Assembly (NCBI GenBank): GCA_023449275.1
Contig: JAEXJM010000042.1
Coordinates: 1-38,297 of the forward strand
Direction of reading: 5' to 3'
Source of the DNA: Pseudomonadota bacterium
GTDB lineage: Bacteria > Pseudomonadota > Gammaproteobacteria > Burkholderiales > Burkholderiaceae_D
DNA length: 38,297 nt
Part shown: positions 32,036-38,297 of the stretch, piece by piece
Layout of the letters: every line of letters starts with the position of its first letter
Position numbering within the stretch: position 1 is the first letter of the stretch
The notes under the pieces: model-generated
The model's input: only the letters and a program-made list of their open reading frames with translations
Databases searched by the model: none
What the model was told of the DNA's origin: nothing
Position numbers and translations under genes: made by a program

Positions 32036-32434
32036 TTATTTGGACTTGTTTTTGTTTTCCTGCCGTTTCTGGTAATCGTCTACAGCGGCCTTGATCGCAT
32101 CTTCCGCCAGGATGGAGCAGTGGATTTTAACGGGCGGTAAAGCCAGTTCTTCCGCAATTTCCGAATTCTTGATCTGCAGGGCTTCGTCCAGCGATTTGCC
32201 CTTGACCCATTCAGTGACCAGCGAGCTGGACGCGATGGCGGAACCGCAGCCATAGGTCTTGAATCGTGCATCCTCGATCATGCCGTCGGCATTGACCTTG
32301 ATCTGCAGTTTCATGACGTCGCCACAGGCAGGTGCGCCGACCATACCGGTACCGACCGAGTCGTCGTCCTTGTCGAAACTGCCGACATTACGCGGGTTTT
32401 CGTAATGGTCCAGTACTTTGTTGGAGTAAGTCAT
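32036..32434 (-). CDS. iscU: Fe-S cluster scaffold IscU
   Basis: A 132-residue scaffold on which IscS-derived sulfur and iron form a [2Fe-2S] cluster. Ligands Cys-37, Cys-63 and Cys-106 with Asp-39 lie in GAPACGDVM, YGCGSAIAS and HCSILAEDA. LPPVK (99-103) is the HscA recognition site. The C-terminal tail is Lys/Asn-rich. GAGGA precedes the ATG. It follows iscS by 30 bases. Confidence 0.97.
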   Translation of the reverse strand: MTYSNKVLDHYENPRNVGSFDKDDDSVGTGMVGAPACGDVMKLQIKVNADGMIEDARFKTYGCGSAIASSSLVTEWVKGKSLDEALQIKNSEIAEELALPPVKIHCSILAEDAIKAAVDDYQKRQENKNKSK

Positions 32435-32464
32435 TTTCTTGTCCTCTATCTTTGCGCAATCGGT

Positions 32465-33730
32465 TTAGTGGGCCGCCCACTGGATGGTATTGATATCGAT
32501 ACCTTCCTTGTACATATCCCATAAAGGAGACAGGTCACGCAGTTTGGCGACTTGAGTCTTGACCAGATTGATTGCGTAATCTATTTCTTCTTCTGTCGTG
32601 AAGCGTCCGATCGAGAAACGGATCGAACTGTGGGCCAGTTCGTCGCTGCGTCCGAGGGCACGCAATACGTAAGACGGCTCGAGGCTGGCGGAGGTACAGG
32701 CGGAGCCGGAAGAAACGGCCAGTCCTTTCATTGCCATCATCATCGATTCGCCTTCTACATAATTGAAACTGACGTTCAGGTTGTAGGGAATACGGTGTTC
32801 CATATCACCGTTGAATACGACCGCTTCAATGTCACTCAAACCATCCGCCAGACGTTTTATCAGGACTTTCATCCGGGCGATTTCGTCTTTCATTTCTTCT
32901 TTGGCGATACGATAGGCTTCGCCCATGCCAACGATCTGGTGCGTCGGGAGCGTGCCGGAACGCATACCGCGTTCATGGCCGCCGCCATGCATCTGTGCTT
33001 CCAGACGGACGCGGGGGCGGCGGCGGACAAACAGGGCGCCGACGCCTTTCGGACCGCAAATCTTGTGGGCTGTCAGGGTCATCAGGTCGATTTTCGTTTT
33101 TTGCAGGTCGATCTCCATCTTCCCTGCCGCCTGCGCCGCATCACAATGGAAAACAATGCCTTTGCTGCGGCACAATTCGGCGATTTCGTCGATCGGCTGG
33201 ATGACGCCGATTTCATTGTTCACCATCATGACAGACACGAGAATGGTATCCGGGCGGATGGCTTTTTCCAGCGATTCGAGCGTGATCAGGCCGTTTTCCT
33301 GTGGATCGAGATAAGTCGCTTCAAAGCCTTCCCGTTCCAGTTCGCGGAACGTATCCAGTACGGATTTGTGTTCCGTCTTGACGGTAATGATGTGCTTGCC
33401 TTTCGTCTTGTAGAACTGGGCGGCGCCTTTGATGGCGAGATTGTTCGCTTCAGTCGCGCCGGAAGTCCAGACAATTTCACGCGGATCGGCATTGATCAGT
33501 GCGGCGACATGTCCACGGGCTTCTTCCACCGCTTTTTCCGCTTCCCAGCCATACATGTGGCTGTTGGATGCCGGATTGCCGAACTTCTCGCACAAGTATG
33601 GAATCATTTTCTCGGCCACGCGGGGATCGACCGGCGTCGTAGCGGAATAATCCATATATACAGGGCGGGAGTCATCACGGGAGATGCCCTTCAGTATGCT
33701 GCATTGGGTGGTTGTAGATGGATTGGTCAT
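32465..33730 (-). CDS. iscS: Cysteine desulfurase IscS
   Basis: A 421-residue pyridoxal-phosphate enzyme that takes sulfur from cysteine and passes it to IscU and tRNA-thiolation partners. Lys-223 in LTAHKICGPKG binds the cofactor, and Cys-345 in SSGSACTSASLEPS is the mobile-loop catalytic Cys; both are offset by 17 from E. coli because of an N-terminal extension of about 17 residues before PVYMDYSATTPVDPRV. AAGGA lies upstream of the ATG at 33730, which supports the long start. It follows iscR by 12 bases. Confidence 0.96.
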   Translation of the reverse strand: MTNPSTTTQCSILKGISRDDSRPVYMDYSATTPVDPRVAEKMIPYLCEKFGNPASNSHMYGWEAEKAVEEARGHVAALINADPREIVWTSGATEANNLAIKGAAQFYKTKGKHIITVKTEHKSVLDTFRELEREGFEATYLDPQENGLITLESLEKAIRPDTILVSVMMVNNEIGVIQPIDEIAELCRSKGIVFHCDAAQAAGKMEIDLQKTKIDLMTLTAHKICGPKGVGALFVRRRPRVRLEAQMHGGGHERGMRSGTLPTHQIVGMGEAYRIAKEEMKDEIARMKVLIKRLADGLSDIEAVVFNGDMEHRIPYNLNVSFNYVEGESMMMAMKGLAVSSGSACTSASLEPSYVLRALGRSDELAHSSIRFSIGRFTTEEEIDYAINLVKTQVAKLRDLSPLWDMYKEGIDINTIQWAAH

Positions 33731-33742
33731 GCTCTTTTCCTT

Positions 33743-34210
33743 TTATTCTGCCGGTTTTGCCAAAAGTAACGTGCTGTCCGTGCCGGTTTCTTTCATCGCT
33801 TTCGACGGCATTGTCCGGGAAAGTTCCGATAACGGGACGGATTCCAGATAATCGATAATTCTTTCGTTCAGGCTGGCCCACAAATTGTGGGAAATGCATT
33901 TGATGCTGCCTTTGGCACAATTGCCGTTACCGCCGCAACGGGTGACATCCAACGGTTCATCGACCGCAAATACGATATCGGCCACAGTGATATCGGTGGC
34001 ATCATTTGCCAGGATGTAACCACCTCCCGGCCCGCGAATGGATTTGACCAGATTTTTTCGACGGAGTTTTGAAAAAAGCTGCTCGAGATATGCGACGGAT
34101 ATGTCCTGCCGTTCACTGATTCCGGCAAGAGAAACGGGGCCGTTCTCCTGATGGCGGGTCAGATCGATCATGGCAGTGACGGCAAATCGTCCTTTGGTTG
34201 TCAGTCGCAT
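33743..34210 (-). CDS. iscR: Fe-S-sensing regulator IscR
   Basis: A 155-residue Rrf2-family regulator. The N-terminal winged helix (residues 1-65, with ISVAYLEQLFSKLRRKNLV as recognition part) binds DNA. The [2Fe-2S] ligands Cys-92, Cys-98, Cys-104 and His-107 (RCGGNGNCAKGSIKCISH) are all kept at the E. coli positions, so it can sense cluster status. With cluster it should repress its own operon through the site at 34242-34267. It heads the operon iscR-S-U-A-hscB-hscA-fdx-iscX. Confidence 0.96.
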   Translation of the reverse strand: MRLTTKGRFAVTAMIDLTRHQENGPVSLAGISERQDISVAYLEQLFSKLRRKNLVKSIRGPGGGYILANDATDITVADIVFAVDEPLDVTRCGGNGNCAKGSIKCISHNLWASLNERIIDYLESVPLSELSRTMPSKAMKETGTDSTLLLAKPAE

Positions 34211-34241
34211 GGGCTTACCTGATTAAAGATGCGTATTGTCG

Positions 34242-34267
34242 ATTAGTTGAATATTTTAGTCAAGTAT
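34242..34267 (-). promoter_or_regulatory. Type 1 IscR-binding site at the isc promoter
   Basis: On the minus strand the site begins ATACTTGACT, has a centre AAAATA, and ends TTCAACTAAT, an imperfect dyad close to the type 1 IscR consensus (ATA..YYGACT then a partial mirror). It overlaps the -10 box and the likely start point of iscR, where holo-IscR would block RNA polymerase, as known in E. coli. Match judged by eye. Confidence 0.7.
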
Positions 34268-34292
34268 AGCAAAGGTCTGGAAAATCTGTGAA
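34263..34292 (-). promoter_or_regulatory. Promoter of the isc operon
   Basis: A TTCACA -35 box (34292-34287) and a TATACT -10 box (34268-34263), 18 bases apart, with a TGC just before the -10 box as an extended element. The start would fall near 34256, about 45 bases before the iscR ATG. The -10 box overlaps the IscR site. Confidence 0.75.
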
Positions 34293-34330
34293 GTCGATGC
34301 AGAAATGGCTGCCGTGTTCGTCAGACAAGA

Positions 34331-34362
34331 CAAAAAAAGGACGCACTGTTGCGCGTCCTTTT
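34331..34362 (-). terminator. Intrinsic terminator after erpA
   Basis: On the minus strand GGACGC and GCGTCC (34353-34358 with 34339-34344) pair, flanked by A/T pairs, and seven T follow. It lies about 16 bases past the erpA stop and separates erpA from the isc promoter. Confidence 0.85.
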
Positions 34363-34377
34363 CCGACTGGTTGGCTT

Positions 34378-34728
34378 TCAGGGTGCAAAAGAGGAACCGC
34401 AACCGCAGGTCGAAGTGACGTTCGGGTTTTTGATGACGAACTGGGCGCCGTTGATGTCTTCCTTGTAATCGATTTCCGCGCCGACGAGATACTGGTAGCT
34501 CATCGGGTCGATCAGGAGTTCGACACCGTCTTTCATCATGGAGGTGTCATCTTCGTTCACTTTTTCATCGAACGTGAAACCGTACTGGAAACCGGAGCAT
34601 CCTCCGCCCTGTACGAATACACGCAGTTTCAGGTTTGGATTGCCTTCTTCCGCGATCAGTTCGGCCACTTTTTTCGCTGCGCTGTCAGTGAAGTTGATCG
34701 GTGCTGGCATGTCTTGATTGTCACTCAT
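34378..34728 (-). CDS. erpA: A-type Fe-S insertion protein ErpA
   Basis: A 116-residue A-type carrier that delivers clusters to essential apoproteins such as those of isoprenoid synthesis. Cys-44 (GGCSGF), Cys-108 and Cys-110 (TCGCGSSF) are the cluster ligands. A strong site, GGAG, lies six bases before the ATG. It sits between argC and the isc operon; a TATAAT box upstream suggests its own promoter, and a terminator follows. It is a paralogue of the iscA product in this window. Confidence 0.95.
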   Translation of the reverse strand: MSDNQDMPAPINFTDSAAKKVAELIAEEGNPNLKLRVFVQGGGCSGFQYGFTFDEKVNEDDTSMMKDGVELLIDPMSYQYLVGAEIDYKEDINGAQFVIKNPNVTSTCGCGSSFAP

Positions 34729-34756
34729 TTTTCACTCCAGTATTTAATGGATGGTG

Positions 34757-34773
34757 TTCATTATAAACACGAT
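34757..34773 (-). promoter_or_regulatory. Candidate erpA -10 box within a dyad
   Basis: On the minus strand a perfect TATAAT (34765-34760) lies inside an inverted repeat, GTGTT and AACAC. No good -35 box is present at 16-18 bases, so the promoter may depend on an activator or may not be real. The distance to the erpA ATG is about 32 bases. Confidence 0.4.
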
Positions 34774-34796
34774 CGGAAAATCCTGTTTGTCGCGCC

Positions 34797-35846
34797 TCAT
34801 GGCATGACGGGGACCTGTTTCAGGCCTGTGGTTTCGTCCAGTCCGAACATCAGGTTCATGCTCTGGACACCCTGTCCGGCAGCGCCTTTGACCAGATTGT
34901 CTTCCACAACCAGAATGACAAGCGTATCACCGTTTCCTGGGCGATGAACGGCTATGCGCAGGTAGTTGGAAGCACGCACGGAACGCGTTTCGGGATGTGA
35001 ACCGGCAGGCAGCACATCAACGAACGGGTCATTGCGAAAATGGTTTTCATACAGGGCCTGAAAGTCGATATTCCGTGCTTCCGGCCTCAGTGTCGCGTAA
35101 AGCGTCGAGTGAATGCCGCGGATCATCGGGGTCAGGTGTGGAACGAAGGTCAATCCGATATCACGGGTGTTTCCGGTCAGTGCTTTCAGTCCCTGAACGA
35201 TTTCAGGCAAGTGGCGGTGTCCCTTGACACCATATGCATGAAAATTGTCGGATGATTCCGAAAAGAGGGAACCCACGGCAGCACGGCGTCCGGCGCCGGA
35301 TACACCGGATTTGCAATCGGCGATCAGGCCGGATTCATTGACCAGCGCTTTGCCTTGCGTCAGCAGAGGAGCAAAACCCAGTTGTACGGAAGTGGGGTAA
35401 CATCCGGCCAGACCGACTACACGGGCTTTCTTTATCGCTTCGCGGTTGACTTCGACGAGTCCATAAACCGCTTCTTCAAGAATATCCGGACAGGCATGAG
35501 GCATACCATACCATTTTTCGAATTCAGCGGTGTCTTTCAGTCTGAAGTCGGCAGCAAGGTCGATGATTCTGACGCCGGCGGACAGCAATTCTTTCGCGTG
35601 GGACATCGCGACGCCATGAGGTGTCGCGAAAAATACGACGTCGCACTCATTCAGTTTCGCTTCTTCAGGAGACGAAAAAGCCAGATCGACAATACCTCGC
35701 AGTGACGGGAACATGTCGGCAACTTTCACACCTTTGTCGCTTCTGGATGTAATGGTGGCTAACCGGACTTCCGGATGGGCTGACAGTATGCGCAGCAGTT
35801 CGACTCCGGTATAACCCGAGCCACCGACAATTCCGACTTTGATCAT
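34797..35846 (-). CDS. argC: N-acetyl-gamma-glutamyl-phosphate reductase
   Basis: A 349-residue type 1 enzyme, the third step of arginine synthesis, reducing N-acetylglutamyl phosphate to the semialdehyde with NADPH. GGSGYTG (residues 8-14) binds NADP, and Cys-149 in GLAGCYPTSVQLG is the catalytic thiol. His in the SDNFHAYGVKGHRHLPEI block is the expected acid/base residue. GAGG lies before the ATG. It sits between rpsI and erpA, as in other betaproteobacteria. A dyad just upstream may be an operator. Confidence 0.95.
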   Translation of the reverse strand: MIKVGIVGGSGYTGVELLRILSAHPEVRLATITSRSDKGVKVADMFPSLRGIVDLAFSSPEEAKLNECDVVFFATPHGVAMSHAKELLSAGVRIIDLAADFRLKDTAEFEKWYGMPHACPDILEEAVYGLVEVNREAIKKARVVGLAGCYPTSVQLGFAPLLTQGKALVNESGLIADCKSGVSGAGRRAAVGSLFSESSDNFHAYGVKGHRHLPEIVQGLKALTGNTRDIGLTFVPHLTPMIRGIHSTLYATLRPEARNIDFQALYENHFRNDPFVDVLPAGSHPETRSVRASNYLRIAVHRPGNGDTLVILVVEDNLVKGAAGQGVQSMNLMFGLDETTGLKQVPVMP

Positions 35847-35885
35847 CCTGACCTCACTGAAAAAAGTATACGGGCATTATTGTAA

Positions 35886-35898
35886 CGGGATTATCCCG
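35886..35898. repeat. Small palindrome upstream of argC
   Basis: CGGGAT and ATCCCG flank a single T, an exact dyad about 40 bases before the argC ATG. On the minus strand a TACAAT hexamer follows just downstream, so the dyad would lie in the promoter spacer, a place suited to a repressor. It does not look like the AT-rich ARG box. Confidence 0.35.
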
Positions 35899-35921
35899 AT
35901 TTTGCCTGCTGGAAAAAACAG

Positions 35922-35954
35922 AAAAAAGTCGCCTGACCCAAGCCAGACGACTTT
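35922..35954 (-). terminator. Intrinsic terminator after rpsI
   Basis: On the minus strand AAAGTCGTCTG and CAGGCGACTTT (35954-35944 with 35935-35925) pair over 11 positions with one wobble, and a T run follows. It ends the rplM-rpsI operon before argC, so argC probably has its own promoter. Confidence 0.88.
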
Positions 35955-36001
35955 GAAAATACGGGTCTGAAACACGGTATTCCAGACCGTAAAGTACGGT
36001 A

Positions 36002-36394
36002 TTAACGTTTGGAGAACTGTTTGGCGCGGCGGGCTTTGCGCAGGCCAACTTTTTTACGTTCTACTTCACGTGCGTCGCGGGTAATGAAACCTGCCTTGGA
36101 CAGTGCCGGTTTCAGGGCTGCGTCGTAGTCGACCAGAGCACGGCTGATACCGTGACGGACTGCGCCTGCCTGACCGGATTCACCACCACCCTTGACGTTG
36201 ACGAGAATGTCGAAACGTTCGAGGTTTTCGGTCAGTTCCAGAGGCTGGCGAATAACCATCAGGCCGGTTTCACGGGAAAAATATTCGTCGGCCGGTTTGC
36301 CGTTAACGGTGATTTTGCCGGAGCCTGCTTTGATGAAAACACGAGCCACTGCGCTTTTGCGACGGCCGGTTCCGTAATTGTAGTTACCGATCAT
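36002..36394 (-). CDS. rpsI: 30S ribosomal protein S9
   Basis: A 130-residue S9, the same length as in E. coli. It opens with NYNYGTGRRKSAVARVFIK, has GGGESGQAGAVRHGISRAL in the middle, and ends in the basic tail RKARRAKQFSKR, whose last residues reach the P-site tRNA. It follows rplM by nine bases in the usual two-gene operon. Confidence 0.98.
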   Translation of the reverse strand: MIGNYNYGTGRRKSAVARVFIKAGSGKITVNGKPADEYFSRETGLMVIRQPLELTENLERFDILVNVKGGGESGQAGAVRHGISRALVDYDAALKPALSKAGFITRDAREVERKKVGLRKARRAKQFSKR

Positions 36395-36403
36395 GTCTGC
36401 TCC

Positions 36404-36832
36404 TTAGATTTCAAGTGGCTTTGGCTGTTGGGCGCTGTGTGGATGAGTTTCATCCGCATACACTTTCAGCTTTTTGATCATGGCATAGCCCAAAGGTCCC
36501 TTTGGAAGCATGCCCTTGACAGCTTTTTCGAGTGCACGACCAGGGAAACGCTGTTGCATTTTTTCGAAAGTCGTTTCATAGATGCCGCCAGGGAAACCGC
36601 TGTGACGATAATATTTTTTATCGGTCATCTTGTTTCCTGTGACGCGCAGCTTGCTGGCGTTGACCACGATGATGAAATCGCCGGTATCGACGTGAGGGGT
36701 GAATTCTGGTTTATGCTTGCCACGCAGACGGCGTGCCACTTCGCTGGCAACACGGCCGAGAACCTTATCGGTTGCGTCAATCACATACCAGTCACGCTGG
36801 ACTTTACTGTCCTTTGCGGAAAAGGTTTTCAT
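36404..36832 (-). CDS. rplM: 50S ribosomal protein L13
   Basis: A 142-residue L13, an early assembly protein of the large subunit and the same length as in E. coli. MKTFSAKDSKVQRDWYVIDA, LGRVASEVARRLRGKHKPEF and HSGFPGGIYETTFEKM are recognisable blocks. The start at 36832 has only a weak ribosome site (AGAAAG). A near-consensus promoter and a leader of about 100 bases with a long-range stem precede it, which suggests control of translation. Confidence 0.98.
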   Translation of the reverse strand: MKTFSAKDSKVQRDWYVIDATDKVLGRVASEVARRLRGKHKPEFTPHVDTGDFIIVVNASKLRVTGNKMTDKKYYRHSGFPGGIYETTFEKMQQRFPGRALEKAVKGMLPKGPLGYAMIKKLKVYADETHPHSAQQPKPLEI

Positions 36833-36860
36833 ATTGGATAAAACTTTCTGTGATGTTTAC

Positions 36861-36927
36861 TCGCTCAAATGGGTGGTTCCACCTGAATTAAAAGGAGGAC
36901 TCAACCTTCTGTTATTTTCCTGAGCGA
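36861..36927 (-). promoter_or_regulatory. Structured leader of rplM-rpsI mRNA
   Basis: On the minus strand TCGCTCA (36927-36921) can pair exactly with TGAGCGA (36867-36861), bracketing about 53 bases. Inside lie a short hairpin, GGTG-GAAC-CACC (36883-36872), and a second possible partner, TGAG (near 36903), for the same CTCA segment, so two folds compete. A CCTCC tract lies between. E. coli L13 is reported to repress its own mRNA through the leader; this could be the betaproteobacterial counterpart, but that is inference. Confidence 0.5.
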
Positions 36928-36941
36928 ACGGAAAGAACGAA

Positions 36942-36971
36942 ATTATAGACGTATCAATGACTTGTCGTCAA
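36942..36971 (-). promoter_or_regulatory. Promoter of rplM-rpsI
   Basis: A TTGACG -35 box (36971-36966) and a perfect TATAAT -10 box (36947-36942) with an 18-base spacer. The start would fall near 36935, giving a leader of about 100 bases. Confidence 0.85.
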
Positions 36972-37105
36972 TTGAGACAATGAAAAAACGAGGGAATCCA
37001 ACATCGTTTCTGCAATAAAAACCGTTTTGCAGCGCCGAAAACGATTTATAGAGGCTGGTTATTGGAGTATTCTTCCCGTTCCGGCAACCCGTTTTCAAAT
37101 TCGAC

Positions 37106-37732
37106 ATGATTCCTCTAGACGTTCTGGGCACTTATTTCATCGCCTGTCTGATTCTCGCCATCGCTCCCGGCCCTGACAATATTTTCGTGTTGACCCAATC
37201 GGCACTGCAGGGGAAGAAAGCCGGCATTTTCGTCGTACTCGGCCTTTGTACAGGCCTGCTTTTTCATACGACTGCAGTTGCGCTTGGTGTCGCCGTCATT
37301 TTCAAAACATCCGAAATCGCGTTCACTCTGCTGAAAGTGGCCGGTGCACTTTACCTGATCTATCTGGCCTGGGGCGCTTTCCGGAGTGGTGCGACATCCA
37401 TTGAAAGTGGCAATAACACGATCTTGCGGAGCGGCCAGCTTTATCGACGTGGCATTTTCATGAATATCACCAATCCGAAGGTCAGTATTTTCTTTCTCGC
37501 TTTTCTTCCCCAATTCGCCAATCCGGCACGGGGTTCCATCACGATCCAGATGCTGATGTTGGGGGCGGTTTTCATCCTGTCCGCCATTCTGGTTTTCGGC
37601 GCAATCGCATTGGCGGCAGGGTCTCTGGGCGAATGGCTCAGCCGCTCGCAGCAGGTTCAGCGCTGGATCAACCGTCTTGCCGGAACGGTTTTTGTCGGTC
37701 TGGCGATCAAGCTGTTGATGACCGAGCGCTGA
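37106..37732 (+). CDS. LysE/RhtB-family amino-acid exporter
   Basis: A 208-residue inner-membrane transporter with about six helices. The opening FIACLILAIAPGPDNIFVLTQSALQGKKAG carries the family signature APGPD, and GIFMNITNPKVSIFFLAFLPQF is the second conserved block. Members export amino acids such as lysine, homoserine, threonine or leucine; the substrate cannot be told. The ATG at 37106 has no clear ribosome site. The stop lies 22 bases from the end of the convergent ZIP gene, and no terminator is obvious between them. Confidence 0.9.
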   Translation: MIPLDVLGTYFIACLILAIAPGPDNIFVLTQSALQGKKAGIFVVLGLCTGLLFHTTAVALGVAVIFKTSEIAFTLLKVAGALYLIYLAWGAFRSGATSIESGNNTILRSGQLYRRGIFMNITNPKVSIFFLAFLPQFANPARGSITIQMLMLGAVFILSAILVFGAIALAAGSLGEWLSRSQQVQRWINRLAGTVFVGLAIKLLMTER

Positions 37733-37754
37733 CGGCACCGTTTTTCAGGCTCAT

Positions 37755-38297
37755 TCAATGCGAATGGGAGTGAAGGCTGTGTGTGATGAGGAAAATGATC
37801 CCGATACCGATGGCGACCAGAATGATCTGTGGAATCGTTTCCCGGATAGTGCTACGCCTTTGCATCTGGGGCATCAGATCGCTCAAGGCAATGTAAATGA
37901 AACCTGCTGATGCGAGTGTCAGGACGTAGGGAATCAGGTTTTGCGCCCTCTCCAGCGTGAAGTAACCGATCAGCGCACCTGTCATGGACGTGACGGTATT
38001 GCTCATGCTGTAGATGAGAGCTCGCTTGCGGGTAAAACCGGCGTTCAGCAATACGATGAAGTCGCCCACCTGCTGGGGGATTTCGTGGGCCAGAATCGCA
38101 AGGCAGGTGATCAGGCCAAGATAAAAATTGGTCAGAAAAGCGGCTGCGATCAGAATACCGTCCGTGATGCAATGAAAACCGTGTCCGACGAGGATCATCC
38201 AGCCGGAATGACCGGCTTCATGCTTGTCGAAGCCTTCTTCATGGTGGTGGCCGTCACCTTCATGGTGGTGCGAATGCCGGAGTATCGAAAATTTCTC
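37755..38297 (-). CDS. ZIP-family metal transporter (5' part beyond window)
   Basis: At least 181 residues; the frame is open to the window edge, so the N-terminal part is missing. A histidine-rich loop (HSHHHEGDGHHHEEGFDKHE) precedes helix IV, where GFHCITDGILI supplies His and Asp, and helix V has HEIPQQVGD, the ZIP metal-site motif. Three more helices follow, and the C-terminus ends HSLHSHSH. ZIP proteins take up zinc or related divalent metals, or export them from compartments in eukaryotes; zinc is the likeliest substrate here. An internal Met at 38198 is not the start. Confidence 0.88.
   Translation of the reverse strand, partial: EKFSILRHSHHHEGDGHHHEEGFDKHEAGHSGWMILVGHGFHCITDGILIAAAFLTNFYLGLITCLAILAHEIPQQVGDFIVLLNAGFTRKRALIYSMSNTVTSMTGALIGYFTLERAQNLIPYVLTLASAGFIYIALSDLMPQMQRRSTIRETIPQIILVAIGIGIIFLITHSLHSHSH

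Noticed and set aside
32552..33769. 405-codon plus-strand frame opposite iscS
   Set aside because: Shadow of a highly conserved gene; the predicted protein is His/Phe/Gly-rich without domains, typical of antisense frames in codon-biased genes.

Overview
This window looks like chromosome of a betaproteobacterium in the order Burkholderiales, most likely an Oxalobacter-type member of the Oxalobacteraceae. The evidence is gene order (rplM-rpsI-erpA-argC; ilvB-ilvH-ilvC beside a sigma factor/DUF3619/DUF3106 trio; smpB facing ratA-rnfH), protein character, and a base composition near 50% GC, low for the order. The genus is an inference from memory; no search was run. Nearly all of it is core housekeeping DNA. 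I see no phage, insertion sequence, CRISPR array or integron.

Layout. 1-371: 3' end of 23S rRNA, 5S rRNA and a strong terminator, then a gene-free, pyrimidine-rich stretch. 789-2534 (-): an RluA-type pseudouridine synthase and a spermidine-synthase-like protein. 2732-3991 (+): a diphosphate-type phosphofructokinase. 4070-4146 (-): tRNA-His with its own promoter and terminator. 4227-10898 (-): an envelope/export block of macA, macB, a lipoprotein outer-membrane factor, a Pcm-like methyltransferase and a TolC-type channel. 11389-14077 (+): uppP and recQ. 14061-17713 (-): mutS and a secreted, apparently catalytically dead phosphoesterase-like protein. 18267-22060 (+): a complete class Ia ribonucleotide reductase operon, nrdA-nrdB-yfaE. 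22126-25395 (-): ilvB-ilvH-ilvC. 25835-27408 (+): ECF-type sigma factor, DUF3619 and DUF3106 proteins. 27444-28173 (-): ratA-rnfH, divergent from smpB (+). 28707-34210 (-): the whole ISC iron-sulfur operon iscR-S-U-A-hscB-hscA-fdx-iscX. 34378-36832 (-): rplM-rpsI, argC, erpA. 37106-38297: a LysE exporter (+) facing a ZIP metal transporter (-) cut by the window edge.

How the genes work together. MacA, MacB and the lipoprotein channel form one tripartite efflux operon. The isc operon builds Fe-S clusters, ErpA delivers them, and YfaE is a ferredoxin for the diiron-tyrosyl cofactor of NrdB. Regulation can be read directly in two places: an IscR-type site sits on the iscR promoter, so the operon is probably autoregulated by cluster status, and rplM has a near-consensus promoter with a structured leader that suggests L13 autoregulation.

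Most worth a second look: the phosphoesterase-like protein beside mutS, which keeps its family frame but lacks every expected metal motif; the strongly enterobacterial look of nrdA-nrdB-yfaE; the nested palindromes at the mutS start; the rplM leader; and the pyrimidine-rich tract after the rRNA operon. I found no convincing wholly new multi-gene system.
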